This document shows positions 55,066-62,547 of a DNA stretch of 64,000 bases, piece after piece. The position numbers and the translations under genes are program-made. The DNA is from Bin87 sp965221295. Its GTDB lineage: Bacteria > Chloroflexota > Dehalococcoidia > Lucifugimonadales > UBA3495. Positions within the stretch are counted from its first letter, which is position 1. Every line of letters starts with the position of its first letter. The DNA lies in contig OZ244879.1 in NCBI GenBank assembly GCA_965221295.1, positions 3,038,001 to 3,102,000 of the forward strand, read 5' to 3'. A model generated the notes under the pieces. The model was not told the DNA's origin and did no database searches. It saw only the letters and a list, made by a program, of their open reading frames with translations.

Positions 55066-56046
55066 TTACGATAGCAATCCGCCCACGTCCACCCGCTCCG
55101 CAAGCAGGTCCGCCATGCGCTCGGCCTTGTGGATATGGTGAGGGACCACCGCCCTCAACAGGTGGCCCACCGCGTCGGCGGTGGCGACGGTGCCGCCGTC
55201 TACCAACAGCACGGGGACATGGCGCTTGGCCGCCTCCACGCGGATGTATTCGGTGGGACGCGCGCCGCCGGTGAGCACCAGGCAGCGGGTGTCTTGCGTC
55301 AGGCTGGCCATCTGGATGTCGGGACGCTCGGCGCGGGTGATGACGGCTTGGTGGGAGTAGCGTCCGAAGTAGCCGGCTCCCGAATCCATTATGTTGCCGC
55401 CGATGAGGAAACGGTCCACCCATTCGTCGGCGTTCGGGGGCGCCAGCTCCCACCGGCCGTCAAGTTCCCGTTCCAGTTGGCTCATGGTCAAAGACAGAAG
55501 CGGGCGATCTTCGGGAATCACGGCGCCGGCGGGGACGCCAGCGGCGGATGCTTCAGCCAAGAGCCGGTTGGTTTCGGCGGCGCGGTAACGCGGCGTTTGG
55601 TTCACAATCACAGCGGCGAGGGCATCGCCCAGCGACGCGGTGGCGTCCGATATGGATGCGGCGGACAGCGTGGAATCATACCCAAACACGGCAATGGCTT
55701 TGGCCGACAGGCGTTCGACCAGTCCAGCGGCGATGGGGGATAAAATGCCGGAACCGCTCACCGGATTGGCAACCTCTACCAAGGTGTGCTGGCTGATGCC
55801 CTGCAGCGAGCGAACCGCGTTGGCGGCGGCGTCCAGAGACGCCGAGTCGTCGCCGCTGGATACGGCCACGCCGCCGCGAAAATGCTGGGCGAAATACACC
55901 GCGTCGGGGTCGGCGCGTCCGGCCGGCGAGAGAGGCTTGCATACCGAAACCGTAGAGCCACCGCGTTGGATCAACGTGGCGAGGCCGGCTGCGATGGAGG
56001 TCTTACCGGCGCCGGGGCCGTGTGATGCTACTAGAAGGACGGTCAT
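55066..56046 (-). CDS. P-loop (BioD-like) and DRTGG domain protein
   Basis: This 326-residue protein begins MTVLLVASHGPGAGKTSIAAG with a Walker A motif, followed by a dethiobiotin-synthetase-like domain. The C-terminal ~120 residues (SGAGYFGRYSHQAVITRAERPDIQMASL...VDVGGLL) form a DRTGG domain. This architecture equals the N-terminal half of large bacterial phosphotransacetylases, but the catalytic PTA domain is absent. DRTGG proteins may regulate acetyl-phosphate or acyl-CoA metabolism. ATG 56046 is the clear start. The small coiled-coil gene lies upstream. Confidence 0.83.
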   Translation of the reverse strand: MTVLLVASHGPGAGKTSIAAGLATLIQRGGSTVSVCKPLSPAGRADPDAVYFAQHFRGGVAVSSGDDSASLDAAANAVRSLQGISQHTLVEVANPVSGSGILSPIAAGLVERLSAKAIAVFGYDSTLSAASISDATASLGDALAAVIVNQTPRYRAAETNRLLAEASAAGVPAGAVIPEDRPLLSLTMSQLERELDGRWELAPPNADEWVDRFLIGGNIMDSGAGYFGRYSHQAVITRAERPDIQMASLTQDTRCLVLTGGARPTEYIRVEAAKRHVPVLLVDGGTVATADAVGHLLRAVVPHHIHKAERMADLLAERVDVGGLLS

Positions 56047-56081
56047 AAGGTAGGATTTGGGGGCATCGTAGCCGGCGGCGT

Positions 56082-56447
56082 TCACTCCGGGCTCACCGGG
56101 ATACGGAACACGGGCGCTCCATCGCCATCGTGAGTGTGGTTGACCAGAGCCAAAAGGAGTTGTTGGTTGCCCCGGCGCATTTCTTCCAGCAACTCGTTCC
56201 GCTGTTTGTTCATTTCTTCTAGCAACTCGCTACGCTGCTCCCGCATTGCATCAAGCAACTCGCTGCGCACTGCGCGCATTTCGTTGGCCAGTTGGTCAAC
56301 CCTGTTTTCCAATTGGCCAACCCGGCCCTCGAGTTGGTCAACCCGGCCGCTGAGCTTGCCGAACCAGTAAACCCCACTGCCCATGAGTATGAGCAGGGTT
56401 AAGAAGCTGACGGAAGCTATGATGGTATCGGGGCCAATGCTCGCCAT
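56082..56447 (-). CDS. Small membrane-anchored coiled-coil protein
   Basis: This 121-residue protein has one N-terminal membrane segment (IIASVSFLTLLILMGSGVYWF, ~9-29), then heptad repeats of the form GRVDQLEGRVGQLENRVDQL through about residue 95, and ends HTHDGDGAPVFRIPVSPE. The ending resembles a recurrent C-terminal motif in small hypothetical proteins of many bacteria. It has no known function. It may act as a membrane-anchored scaffold. Same strand as the DRTGG and pentapeptide genes. Confidence 0.72.
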   Translation of the reverse strand: MASIGPDTIIASVSFLTLLILMGSGVYWFGKLSGRVDQLEGRVGQLENRVDQLANEMRAVRSELLDAMREQRSELLEEMNKQRNELLEEMRRGNQQLLLALVNHTHDGDGAPVFRIPVSPE

Positions 56448-56498
56448 GGTATGGATCTGCTTTCTGGGGAGATGCTTTGCGGATGGAAGCAGCAGGGT

Positions 56499-57200
56499 TC
56501 AGTAATCGTCAACCCGGTTTTCGATGAACAACGGGTCGAAGCCGGGCGGGAACCGGGTGGTGTCGTCCCATTTTCCCATGGTCATGTCGCAGCGGTGGAG
56601 GCTGGCCTTGTTGAAGTTCGCGCCTCTCAGGTCGGTCATGATCCACATTGAATCGCGGATCTTGGCGTTGGTGAAGTCGGCGCCGCCCATAACGGCGCGG
56701 CTGATGTCGGCGCCGTTCAGGTTGGCCCCCTGCCAGTTGGAGTCGGTGAGGTTGGCGGAACGCAGGTCAACCTCAATGGCGGTGGTCTGACTACAGTCAG
56801 CCGCCGTGAGGTTGACGCTCAGGAAAGAAGCGCGATTGAGCCGGGACCATTGCAGGATGCATCCTCGCATATCGGACTGCTTCAAGTCGGCCCAGAAAAG
56901 GTTGACGTTGCGCAGGATGGTCGTAACCATTTGAGCCGACGCCAATGTCGCGCTGTATAAATCGGCTCCGGTGAAGTCCGCCGCGCGCAGGTCGCAGCGG
57001 GACAAATTGGCTCGGGTCAACTTGGCGTCGGCCAAGTTGGCGCCGCGCAGGTCAGAGCCACGGAGGTCGATCCCGGTCAGGTCAAGGCCGCTCAGGTCCG
57101 CCGCCCGCAGGTCCAGCTGCTGTTCCGGGTTGTCGGCGCGCCATGCCGCCAGAGCATCCTTGCCGGCGCGGGCTGCGGCCACGTGTTCGGGAGTAGCCAT
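56499..57200 (-). CDS. Pentapeptide repeat protein
   Basis: This 233-residue protein has repeated A(D/N)LXX pentapeptides over residues ~30-210 (AADLSGLDLTGIDLRGSDLR, then GANLADAKLTRANLSRCDLR and on), forming a right-handed beta-helix. There is no signal peptide, so the protein is probably cytoplasmic. Functions of this family range from gyrase protection to scaffolding; none can be assigned here. Its start codon at 57200 abuts the stop codon of the selenoprotein gene at 57201, which implies one transcript and tight coupling. Confidence 0.9.
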   Translation of the reverse strand: MATPEHVAAARAGKDALAAWRADNPEQQLDLRAADLSGLDLTGIDLRGSDLRGANLADAKLTRANLSRCDLRAADFTGADLYSATLASAQMVTTILRNVNLFWADLKQSDMRGCILQWSRLNRASFLSVNLTAADCSQTTAIEVDLRSANLTDSNWQGANLNGADISRAVMGGADFTNAKIRDSMWIMTDLRGANFNKASLHRCDMTMGKWDDTTRFPPGFDPLFIENRVDDY

Positions 57201-57515
57201 CTAGCCTCGAGCCGCCGCTATCTCGTCCTCGACGTCGAAGACGCGCTCGGCGATAACCATCTTCAGTTCGTTGACCTTGCTGTAGCCCGGATACTCGTCG
57301 CCCTCTTCGTCAAAGCGGTCGAAGATCTTGCTGCCGTCCAGGTAGATTTCCAGACGGCCCTTATCCGCGGGGGTCAGCTTGATTGCGATGTCGCCAGCGT
57401 TTTGGGAACGCCAGAATTCGGTCGCCAGCCACGTGGCGAGGCCGTGATAGCCTCAAGGCACGCAGTAAACGATATCCACTTCCACTTTGCCGAACTCTGA
57501 CCGGTTCATCGTCAT
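57201..57515 (-). CDS. SelW/Rdx-family selenoprotein (in-frame TGA read as selenocysteine)
   Basis: The minus-strand frame from ATG 57515 (AGGAG eight bases upstream; ATG 57509 also possible) to TAG at 57203-57201 is 105 codons. One TGA, codon 21 at 57455-57453, lies inside IVYCVP-U-GYHGLATWL. This C-x-x-U motif after a beta strand is the redox motif of SelW/SelT/SelH/Rdx thioredoxin-like proteins. The segment after TGA is clearly coding: AIKLTPADKGRLEIYLDGSK, then FDRFDEEGDEYPGYSKVNELK and an acidic end. A SECIS-like hairpin follows the TGA (57422-57439). Selenocysteine insertion needs SelA, SelB, SelD and tRNA-Sec, not in this window. If the organism lacks them, the gene is a pseudogene. 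Confidence 0.83.
57422..57439 (-). promoter_or_regulatory. Candidate bacterial SECIS element
   Basis: Just after the in-frame TGA, TCGCCA pairs perfectly with TGGCGA around loop CGTGGC. The loop begins 19 bases after the TGA, and its second base is G. As I recall bacterial SECIS rules, the apical loop lies about 16-37 bases after UGA with a G among its first two bases. An outer GG/CC pair extends the stem past a small bulge. Folding has not been computed. Confidence 0.6.
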
Positions 57516-57601
57516 TCGGGTTTCTCCTGTAATCCGGTTGTTGAATAGCTGGGCGTTCAGCAGGGGCAAGCGCCGCCGCGCGCGATCCTTTGCGCTTGGC
57601 T

Positions 57602-58027
57602 CTACTGGTTGACAACGGCGCTGGCCTGGCCGACGGCGGTCTTGTCTCCGTTTTGATTTTCGCAGTACACGTCAACCACAACCATGGTTCCGCCGCCATC
57701 CTGGGGCTGTCGGCTGTTGACCTGACCGTGCACGCTGACGGTATCGCCGTGCTTGACCGGCCGCAGGAACTTGAGGTTCACGTTGCCGCTGCGGTGGAAG
57801 TCCTCGGCGCCGACGAACTTGCGCATGGCCTCGGTGCAAAAGGCGATGCTCATGCGGCCTGAGGCGATGGCGTAGGTGGTGCCCAACCGTTTGGACGCCA
57901 GATCTGGGTCGTTGTGGATGTTGGCCCGATTCAGGATGCCACAAGCCTCGAATTGGTTGATGACGTCCTGGGTGATGTGCTTGGTGATGACGGGCAGCGT
58001 TTCGCTGTCTAGCTTTGCGGGTGCCAT
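57602..58027 (-). CDS. MaoC/hot-dog dehydratase-like protein, second of pair
   Basis: This 141-residue hot-dog-fold protein has TTYAIASGRMSIAFCTEAMRK, FHRSGNVNLKFLRPVKHGDTV and SVHGQVNSRQ, the pattern of MaoC-like hydratases that act on enoyl-CoA. Its start overlaps the end of the upstream MaoC gene by 19 bases; the two probably form a heteromeric hydratase. The substrate is unknown. The selenoprotein gene lies 86 bases downstream on the same strand. Confidence 0.82.
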   Translation of the reverse strand: MAPAKLDSETLPVITKHITQDVINQFEACGILNRANIHNDPDLASKRLGTTYAIASGRMSIAFCTEAMRKFVGAEDFHRSGNVNLKFLRPVKHGDTVSVHGQVNSRQPQDGGGTMVVVDVYCENQNGDKTAVGQASAVVNQ

Positions 58028-58434
58028 TTCTTGCCCAACTCCTCGGGTTTTTTGATCTGGTAGGTGCGCATCTTTTCGATCACCCGCCCATCCTCGTCGG
58101 TGGCGGTGGCCTCGATAACCAGGTAGGGCTTCTCTCGGCGAACGTACTTGTCGTGAATCCGGCCGGTCACCCGAATCTTCTTCCCCGGAACCGGAGGGTT
58201 GAACAGATCGATCTCGTTGCCAGCGTTGATGCTACCGGTCTGGTCGTCGTAAGCCAGAGCCAGAGAGGTGGCGTCGTGCTTCACCGCGATGGTGGGAAAA
58301 ACCGCGTCGGGGTCGTCCACGGCTTTGCGGTAGAGGTCAACCATTTCCTGGGTCAGCGTGTACTCGTAGGAACCGAGTTCTTCGCCGATCTCGATTTCAT
58401 CATAATTGAACAGGGGTAGGTCTTGGTCGGCCAT
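58009..58434 (-). CDS. MaoC/hot-dog dehydratase N-terminal-type protein, first of pair
   Basis: This 141-residue protein from ATG 58434 has the N-terminal MaoC-like (FAS1 dehydratase) pattern: YDEIEIGEELGSYEYTLTQ, a helix TQEMVDLYRKAVDDPDAVFP and PVPGKKIRVTGRIHDKYVRREK. Such N-terminal-type subunits pair with a catalytic MaoC subunit, here the overlapping next gene. Together they would hydrate a fatty or hydroxyacyl-CoA in beta-oxidation-like metabolism. Confidence 0.82.
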   Translation of the reverse strand: MADQDLPLFNYDEIEIGEELGSYEYTLTQEMVDLYRKAVDDPDAVFPTIAVKHDATSLALAYDDQTGSINAGNEIDLFNPPVPGKKIRVTGRIHDKYVRREKPYLVIEATATDEDGRVIEKMRTYQIKKPEELGKKWHPQS

Positions 58435-58571
58435 GGCGGGACGCTCCGTAGGTGTGTGTGGTGAACGAGGATTACAATACCGCAGGCGGAGCGGAAGGTC
58501 AATTGGGAAGCGCGGAGCGGCGTTCCTCAAAGCGACGGTAGGGACTAGGCGCTCCCTGGCTCCTCACTCGG

Positions 58572-59354
58572 TCAACGCGAGCCTTTCCTGACCTGTCATC
58601 GCGAGCCTTTCTGATCCGTCAACGCGAGCCTTTCCTGATCTGTCATTGCGAGCGCAGCGCGGCAATCTCGTTGATCCCAGCTTACGGCCGTTCGCCCAGG
58701 CGTCGGGATTGCCATGGCCTTCGGCCTCGCAATGACAGTTGCTATGGTCTGTCATTGCGAGCGCAGCGCGGCAATCTCGTTGATCCCAGCTTACGGCCGT
58801 TCGCCCAGGCGGTCGGGATTGCCACGGCCTTCGGCCTCGCAATGACGGTTCCTATGGTCTGTCATTGCGAGCGCAGCGCGGCAATCTCGTTGATCGAAAC
58901 GTACGGCCGTTCGGCATCGCCGCCCGGCGGTCGTTCGCCCAAGCGTCGAGATTGCCGCGGCCTTCGGCCTCGCAATGACAGTTGCTATGGTCTGTCATTG
59001 CGAGCGCAGCGCGGCAATCTCGTTGATCGCAGCTTACGGCCGTTCGCCCAAGCGTCGAGATTGCCACGGCCTTCGGCCTCGCAATGACAGTTGCTATGGT
59101 CTGTCATTGCGAGCGCAGCGCGGCAATCTCGTTGATCCCAGCGTACGGCCGCTCGGCATCGCCGCCCGGCGGCCGTTCGCCCAGGCGTCGAGATTGCCAC
59201 GCCCTTCGGCCTCGCAATGACAGTTGCTATGGTCTGTCATTGCGAGCGCAGCGCGGCAATCTCGTTGATCCCAGCGTACGGCCGCTCGACCCCGCCCCGG
59301 CGGCCGTTCGCCCAGGCGTCGGGATTGCCGCGGCCTTCGGCCTCGCAATGACAG
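58572..59354. repeat. Palindromic repeat array, six units plus half-arms
   Basis: Full units start at 58641, 58750, 58860, 58993, 59102 and 59235; the last ends at 59354. Left arms are GCGAGCGCAGCGCGGCAATC and right arms GGCCTTCGGCCTCGCAATGA. The linker GTTGCTATGGT is the reverse complement of the linker in the 45.8 kb array, so the two arrays are in opposite orientation. Before the first unit, three 23-24 base half-arms (GCGAGCCTTTCCTGA type) form a short tandem. Two core lengths occur (109-110 and 133 base spacing). The array abuts and cuts the Ig-repeat gene at its right edge. Confidence 0.95.
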
Positions 59355-59415
59355 TAGTGGGCGACGTTCTGCGTGTAGGTCTGGTTGGTTACCGCCTGGC
59401 TAGCCAGGCTTGGCG

Positions 59416-62013
59416 TCAGTACGCCGCCACGACAGTGATGGTGAAGGCCACGCTGGTGGTCCGGCCGCTTTCGTCCGTCGCCGTGTAGGTGTAGGTGATA
59501 GCTGCCTGGGCCTCGGTTGGCGTTCCCGTGATTTGCCGAGTTGCCGAGTTGAAAGTCAAGCCGGCTGGCAGCGCCGGGCTGATGCTATAGGTAACCGTTC
59601 CGGCGCCGTCCGCAGCGGCCGGGAGTTGCAGTGGCGCGATGGCGACGTTCTGCGTGTAGGCACGGTCGGCGACCGATCCGAAGATCGGCGGCGGTTCCGA
59701 CGGCGCGGCGGTGATGGTAATGGTAAATCTGCGGGTGGCCTGGTCGCCGGCGGCGTCCGTCGCCCGATAGGTGTAGGTGGTGGCCTCCAGCGTCTCCGTG
59801 GGCGTTCCGGTGATGCGCCGGGTTGAGTCGTCGAAGGTCAATCCGTCAGGCAGGGCCGGGCTCAGGCTGTAGGCAATCGCGCCGTCGCCGCCGGTGGCCG
59901 CGGGCAGTTGCAGCGGCCCGATGGCGACATTCTGCCTGTAATTCTGGTTGGGAACCACTTCGTTGCCCAGCCTTAGCGTCAGGTCCTCCGCAATGACGGT
60001 GATGGCGAAAACCATGCTGGTCGTTCGGCCGCTCTCGTCCGTGGCCGTGTAGGTGTAGGTGATGGCTGCCTGGGCCTCGGTTGGCGTTCCCGTGATCTGC
60101 CGAGTTGCCGAGTTGAAAGTCAAGCCGGCTGGCAGCGCCGGGCTGATGCTGTGGGTGAGGGCGCCTTCGCCGTCCGCAGCCCCCGGCAGTTGCAATGTCG
60201 GGATGGCGACGTTCTGCGTGTAGATACGGTCGACCACCGACCCGAAGCTCGGCGGCAGTCCCGACATCGCGGCGGTTACGGTGATGGTGAATCTACGGGT
60301 GGCCTGGTCGCCGTCGGCGTCGTGAGCCCGGAAGCTATAGGTGATCGCTTCCTGTGCGACGGTGGGAGTTCCCGTGATGCGCCGGGTTGAGGCGTCGAAC
60401 GCCAATCCCTCTGGCAGGGCCGGGCTGATCCGGTAGGTGAGCGGCGGGTTGCCGTCTGATGCCTCCGGCAGTTGCAGCGTGGGGACGGCCACATACTGCA
60501 TGTAGATTTGGTTGGCTACCGACTGGTTGCCGAAGCTGGGGTTCAGGTCCACTACCGGCCGGATCAACGTGGGCAGCCTGTCGCGGATTATGAAGCGGCG
60601 GGAATTCGACACCCCGTTGGCGTCCGTCGCCGTGTAGGTGAAGGTGATTATGCCAAACGCCGCCGTCGGCGTCCCGGAGATGGCGCGGGAGTTGGCGTTG
60701 GCGTCGAAGGACAGGCCATCGGGCAAGTCCGGCGTCATCGAGTAGGTGTAGGGCGCCGTGCCGCCCGTAGCCGCTGGCAGTCGCAGCGACGTGATGGCTT
60801 GGTTGGGCGGGAAGATCTGGGTTTGAATCGTTCCCGCGATGGTTGTTTGCGTAACGGCGATGGTGAACGTAATCGACTTGGTAGTCTCCGCGTTGTCTTC
60901 CACCGTGTAGGTGTAGGTACGCCGCGGCGTGGCTGCCGTCGGCGTTCCGGTGATGTTGGGAGGGTTGGCGGTCGCGTTGAACGTCATGCCAGCGGGTGGC
61001 GCGGGGTCGAGGGTGTAGGTGTGGCCGGTGGCGCCCACGCCGCCGGTGGACGTCGGCAGGGTCAACGTGGCGCTGGCGCCCCGGGCGTAGGTGTACGCCT
61101 CCGGGTCCAGGGACGGCAAGTCCAGCGCATCGGGAATAACATATATGGTGAAGGTCAGGGTTGCCGTGTCCCCGTCGAAGTCCGTTGCGGTGTACGTGAA
61201 TTGGGTACCGGCCACGTCAACGGTCGGCGTACCCGTGATTCTCCTGTTGCCAGGGTTGAAGGACAGGCCGCTGGGCAGGGTCGGCGTGACGGTATAGGTT
61301 GTCGTTCCGTTGCCCGAGGTCGCCGCCGGCAGTTGCAGGGTACCGATGTCAGCATCCCGGACGAAGGTCCGGTCGTGGACGGTCGCGCCACGCAAGTCCG
61401 GGGTCAGGTCCTCCTCTACCTCCAAGTTGAAGGTCAAAGTGGCGGAATCCGCGCCGGCCGTATCGGAGTCCGTAGCCTTGTAGGTGTATCGCCTGTTGCT
61501 ACTGGTCGCCGTGGGCGTGCCGGTAATCCTCCGGTTACTGGCGGAGAAAGACAAACCGGCGGGCAAGTCCGGGGTTATCGTATAGGTCAGAGCGCCGTTG
61601 CCGCCGCTGGCGCTCGGCAATTGTAGAGTGCTGCTGGTGGAACCCAGAGGCTTGTCATGGTTCCACACGTAGGTTTGGTTCGCGATGCTTGTCCCCGAAC
61701 TGAACGAGGGCGAGGCGTCGTCAATCGTAACGTAGGCCTGGTTGGAGGGATCCCGGTACTGTCTGTTTCCGGAGGTCCCGGTGTGGGACCGCACCACGAA
61801 GAATAAGGTATCACCCGATGACCACCTGCTACTTGATCTCTCCATGAAATCGGTATATCCCCTTATAATTGAGACTTCGATGGAGTTTGATGCGAAACCG
61901 TCCTCCCAGGCGCTATCGTTCTGATCAGGTATTCCCTCCGTTGTGGTCTGGGCGACTCCCCAACCGGACGCGCCGTTGTCGGGCGGACCGTAGCGAAACT
62001 CCAAGCGCAGCAC
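59416..62013 (-). CDS. Ig-like (He_PIG) repeat surface protein, damaged at both ends
   Basis: The 865 residues hold an N-terminal ~95-residue domain (LEFRYGPPDNGASGWGV..., DTLFFVVRSHTG) and eight putative Ig repeats of about 85-95 residues. Each has NQxYxQNVAIxxLQLPAA, ALPAGLTFN, RRITGTPT, YTYTATD and a final FTITV strand. Such cadherin-like modules occur on bacterial surface proteins. No signal peptide is in this frame; one lies just upstream in another frame, separated by a run of seven G (plus strand 62063-62069). The last repeat ends VVAAY-stop, but a ninth repeat continues in another frame (LTPSLASQAVTNQTYTQNVA) and runs straight into the repeat array. Frameshifted or pseudogene. Confidence 0.82.
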   Translation of the reverse strand: MLRLEFRYGPPDNGASGWGVAQTTTEGIPDQNDSAWEDGFASNSIEVSIIRGYTDFMERSSSRWSSGDTLFFVVRSHTGTSGNRQYRDPSNQAYVTIDDASPSFSSGTSIANQTYVWNHDKPLGSTSSTLQLPSASGGNGALTYTITPDLPAGLSFSASNRRITGTPTATSSNRRYTYKATDSDTAGADSATLTFNLEVEEDLTPDLRGATVHDRTFVRDADIGTLQLPAATSGNGTTTYTVTPTLPSGLSFNPGNRRITGTPTVDVAGTQFTYTATDFDGDTATLTFTIYVIPDALDLPSLDPEAYTYARGASATLTLPTSTGGVGATGHTYTLDPAPPAGMTFNATANPPNITGTPTAATPRRTYTYTVEDNAETTKSITFTIAVTQTTIAGTIQTQIFPPNQAITSLRLPAATGGTAPYTYSMTPDLPDGLSFDANANSRAISGTPTAAFGIITFTYTATDANGVSNSRRFIIRDRLPTLIRPVVDLNPSFGNQSVANQIYMQYVAVPTLQLPEASDGNPPLTYRISPALPEGLAFDASTRRITGTPTVAQEAITYSFRAHDADGDQATRRFTITVTAAMSGLPPSFGSVVDRIYTQNVAIPTLQLPGAADGEGALTHSISPALPAGLTFNSATRQITGTPTEAQAAITYTYTATDESGRTTSMVFAITVIAEDLTLRLGNEVVPNQNYRQNVAIGPLQLPAATGGDGAIAYSLSPALPDGLTFDDSTRRITGTPTETLEATTYTYRATDAAGDQATRRFTITITAAPSEPPPIFGSVADRAYTQNVAIAPLQLPAAADGAGTVTYSISPALPAGLTFNSATRQITGTPTEAQAAITYTYTATDESGRTTSVAFTITVVAAY

Positions 62014-62029
62014 CTTAAGTGAGCCTTCG

Positions 62030-62260
62030 TCAGCTTCCTGGCCGACTCTCAGACATGGCGTAGGGGGGGAGATTCGGGCAGTCGTCAGTCAATTGGTTCA
62101 CGAACCGGGGCGTCGCCGGCGGTTCCGCCGTAGTTTCGGCGTGGGTTGGCGCGGCCGTCCAGATCAGCGCGCCGAGGACCAAGCTCAGTATGCCTAGGGC
62201 CGCCGCCAAGCGAAACTTCGCCGTCACATTAAGCCGGCGTACCAGTTCGTTCATCGTCAT
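62030..62260 (-). pseudogene. Signal peptide fragment of the Ig-repeat gene (other frame)
   Basis: The 76 codons from ATG 62260 (or 62254) encode a signal peptide: charged MTMNELVRRLNVTAKFR, hydrophobic AAALGILSLVLGALIW, cleavage area THA-ETT. The frame reaches DDCPNLPPYAMSESRPGS and stops. Removing one base from the seven-G run at 62063-62069 joins it to the Ig-repeat frame as ...NLPPTPCLRVGQ, giving one secreted protein of about 945 residues. The split may be a sequencing error, a real mutation or a phase switch. Confidence 0.72.
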
Positions 62261-62547
62261 GATTCGATTCCAAATCGTGTCCAGAGGCGCCAAGCTTGGG
62301 AATACGCGGTATCCGCAGCGGCCCTCCCTATTTCGGCGGCGCATATTACCATAACGCGAAACGGCCCACAACAGCGGCGCAATAGCGCGCGGAGCCTTGT
62401 CGAAGGCTCGGGCCACGGGTTGCATTTGGAGCGCCGGGAGGCGCCGGCCGCAGCATGGTTCGTCTTGGGGAGCTGCTGGTCGCCTTGTCGCGCCAGCCGT
62501 TCTTTGTTACGCTGGCCGCGCATCCCTCCGCGACGGTTTGATTCTCG

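Noticed and set aside
57361..57699. Open frame of 112 codons across the selenoprotein gene
   Set aside because: It is in another frame, has no family pattern, and conflicts with the SelW-like frame that has a good ribosome site and motif.
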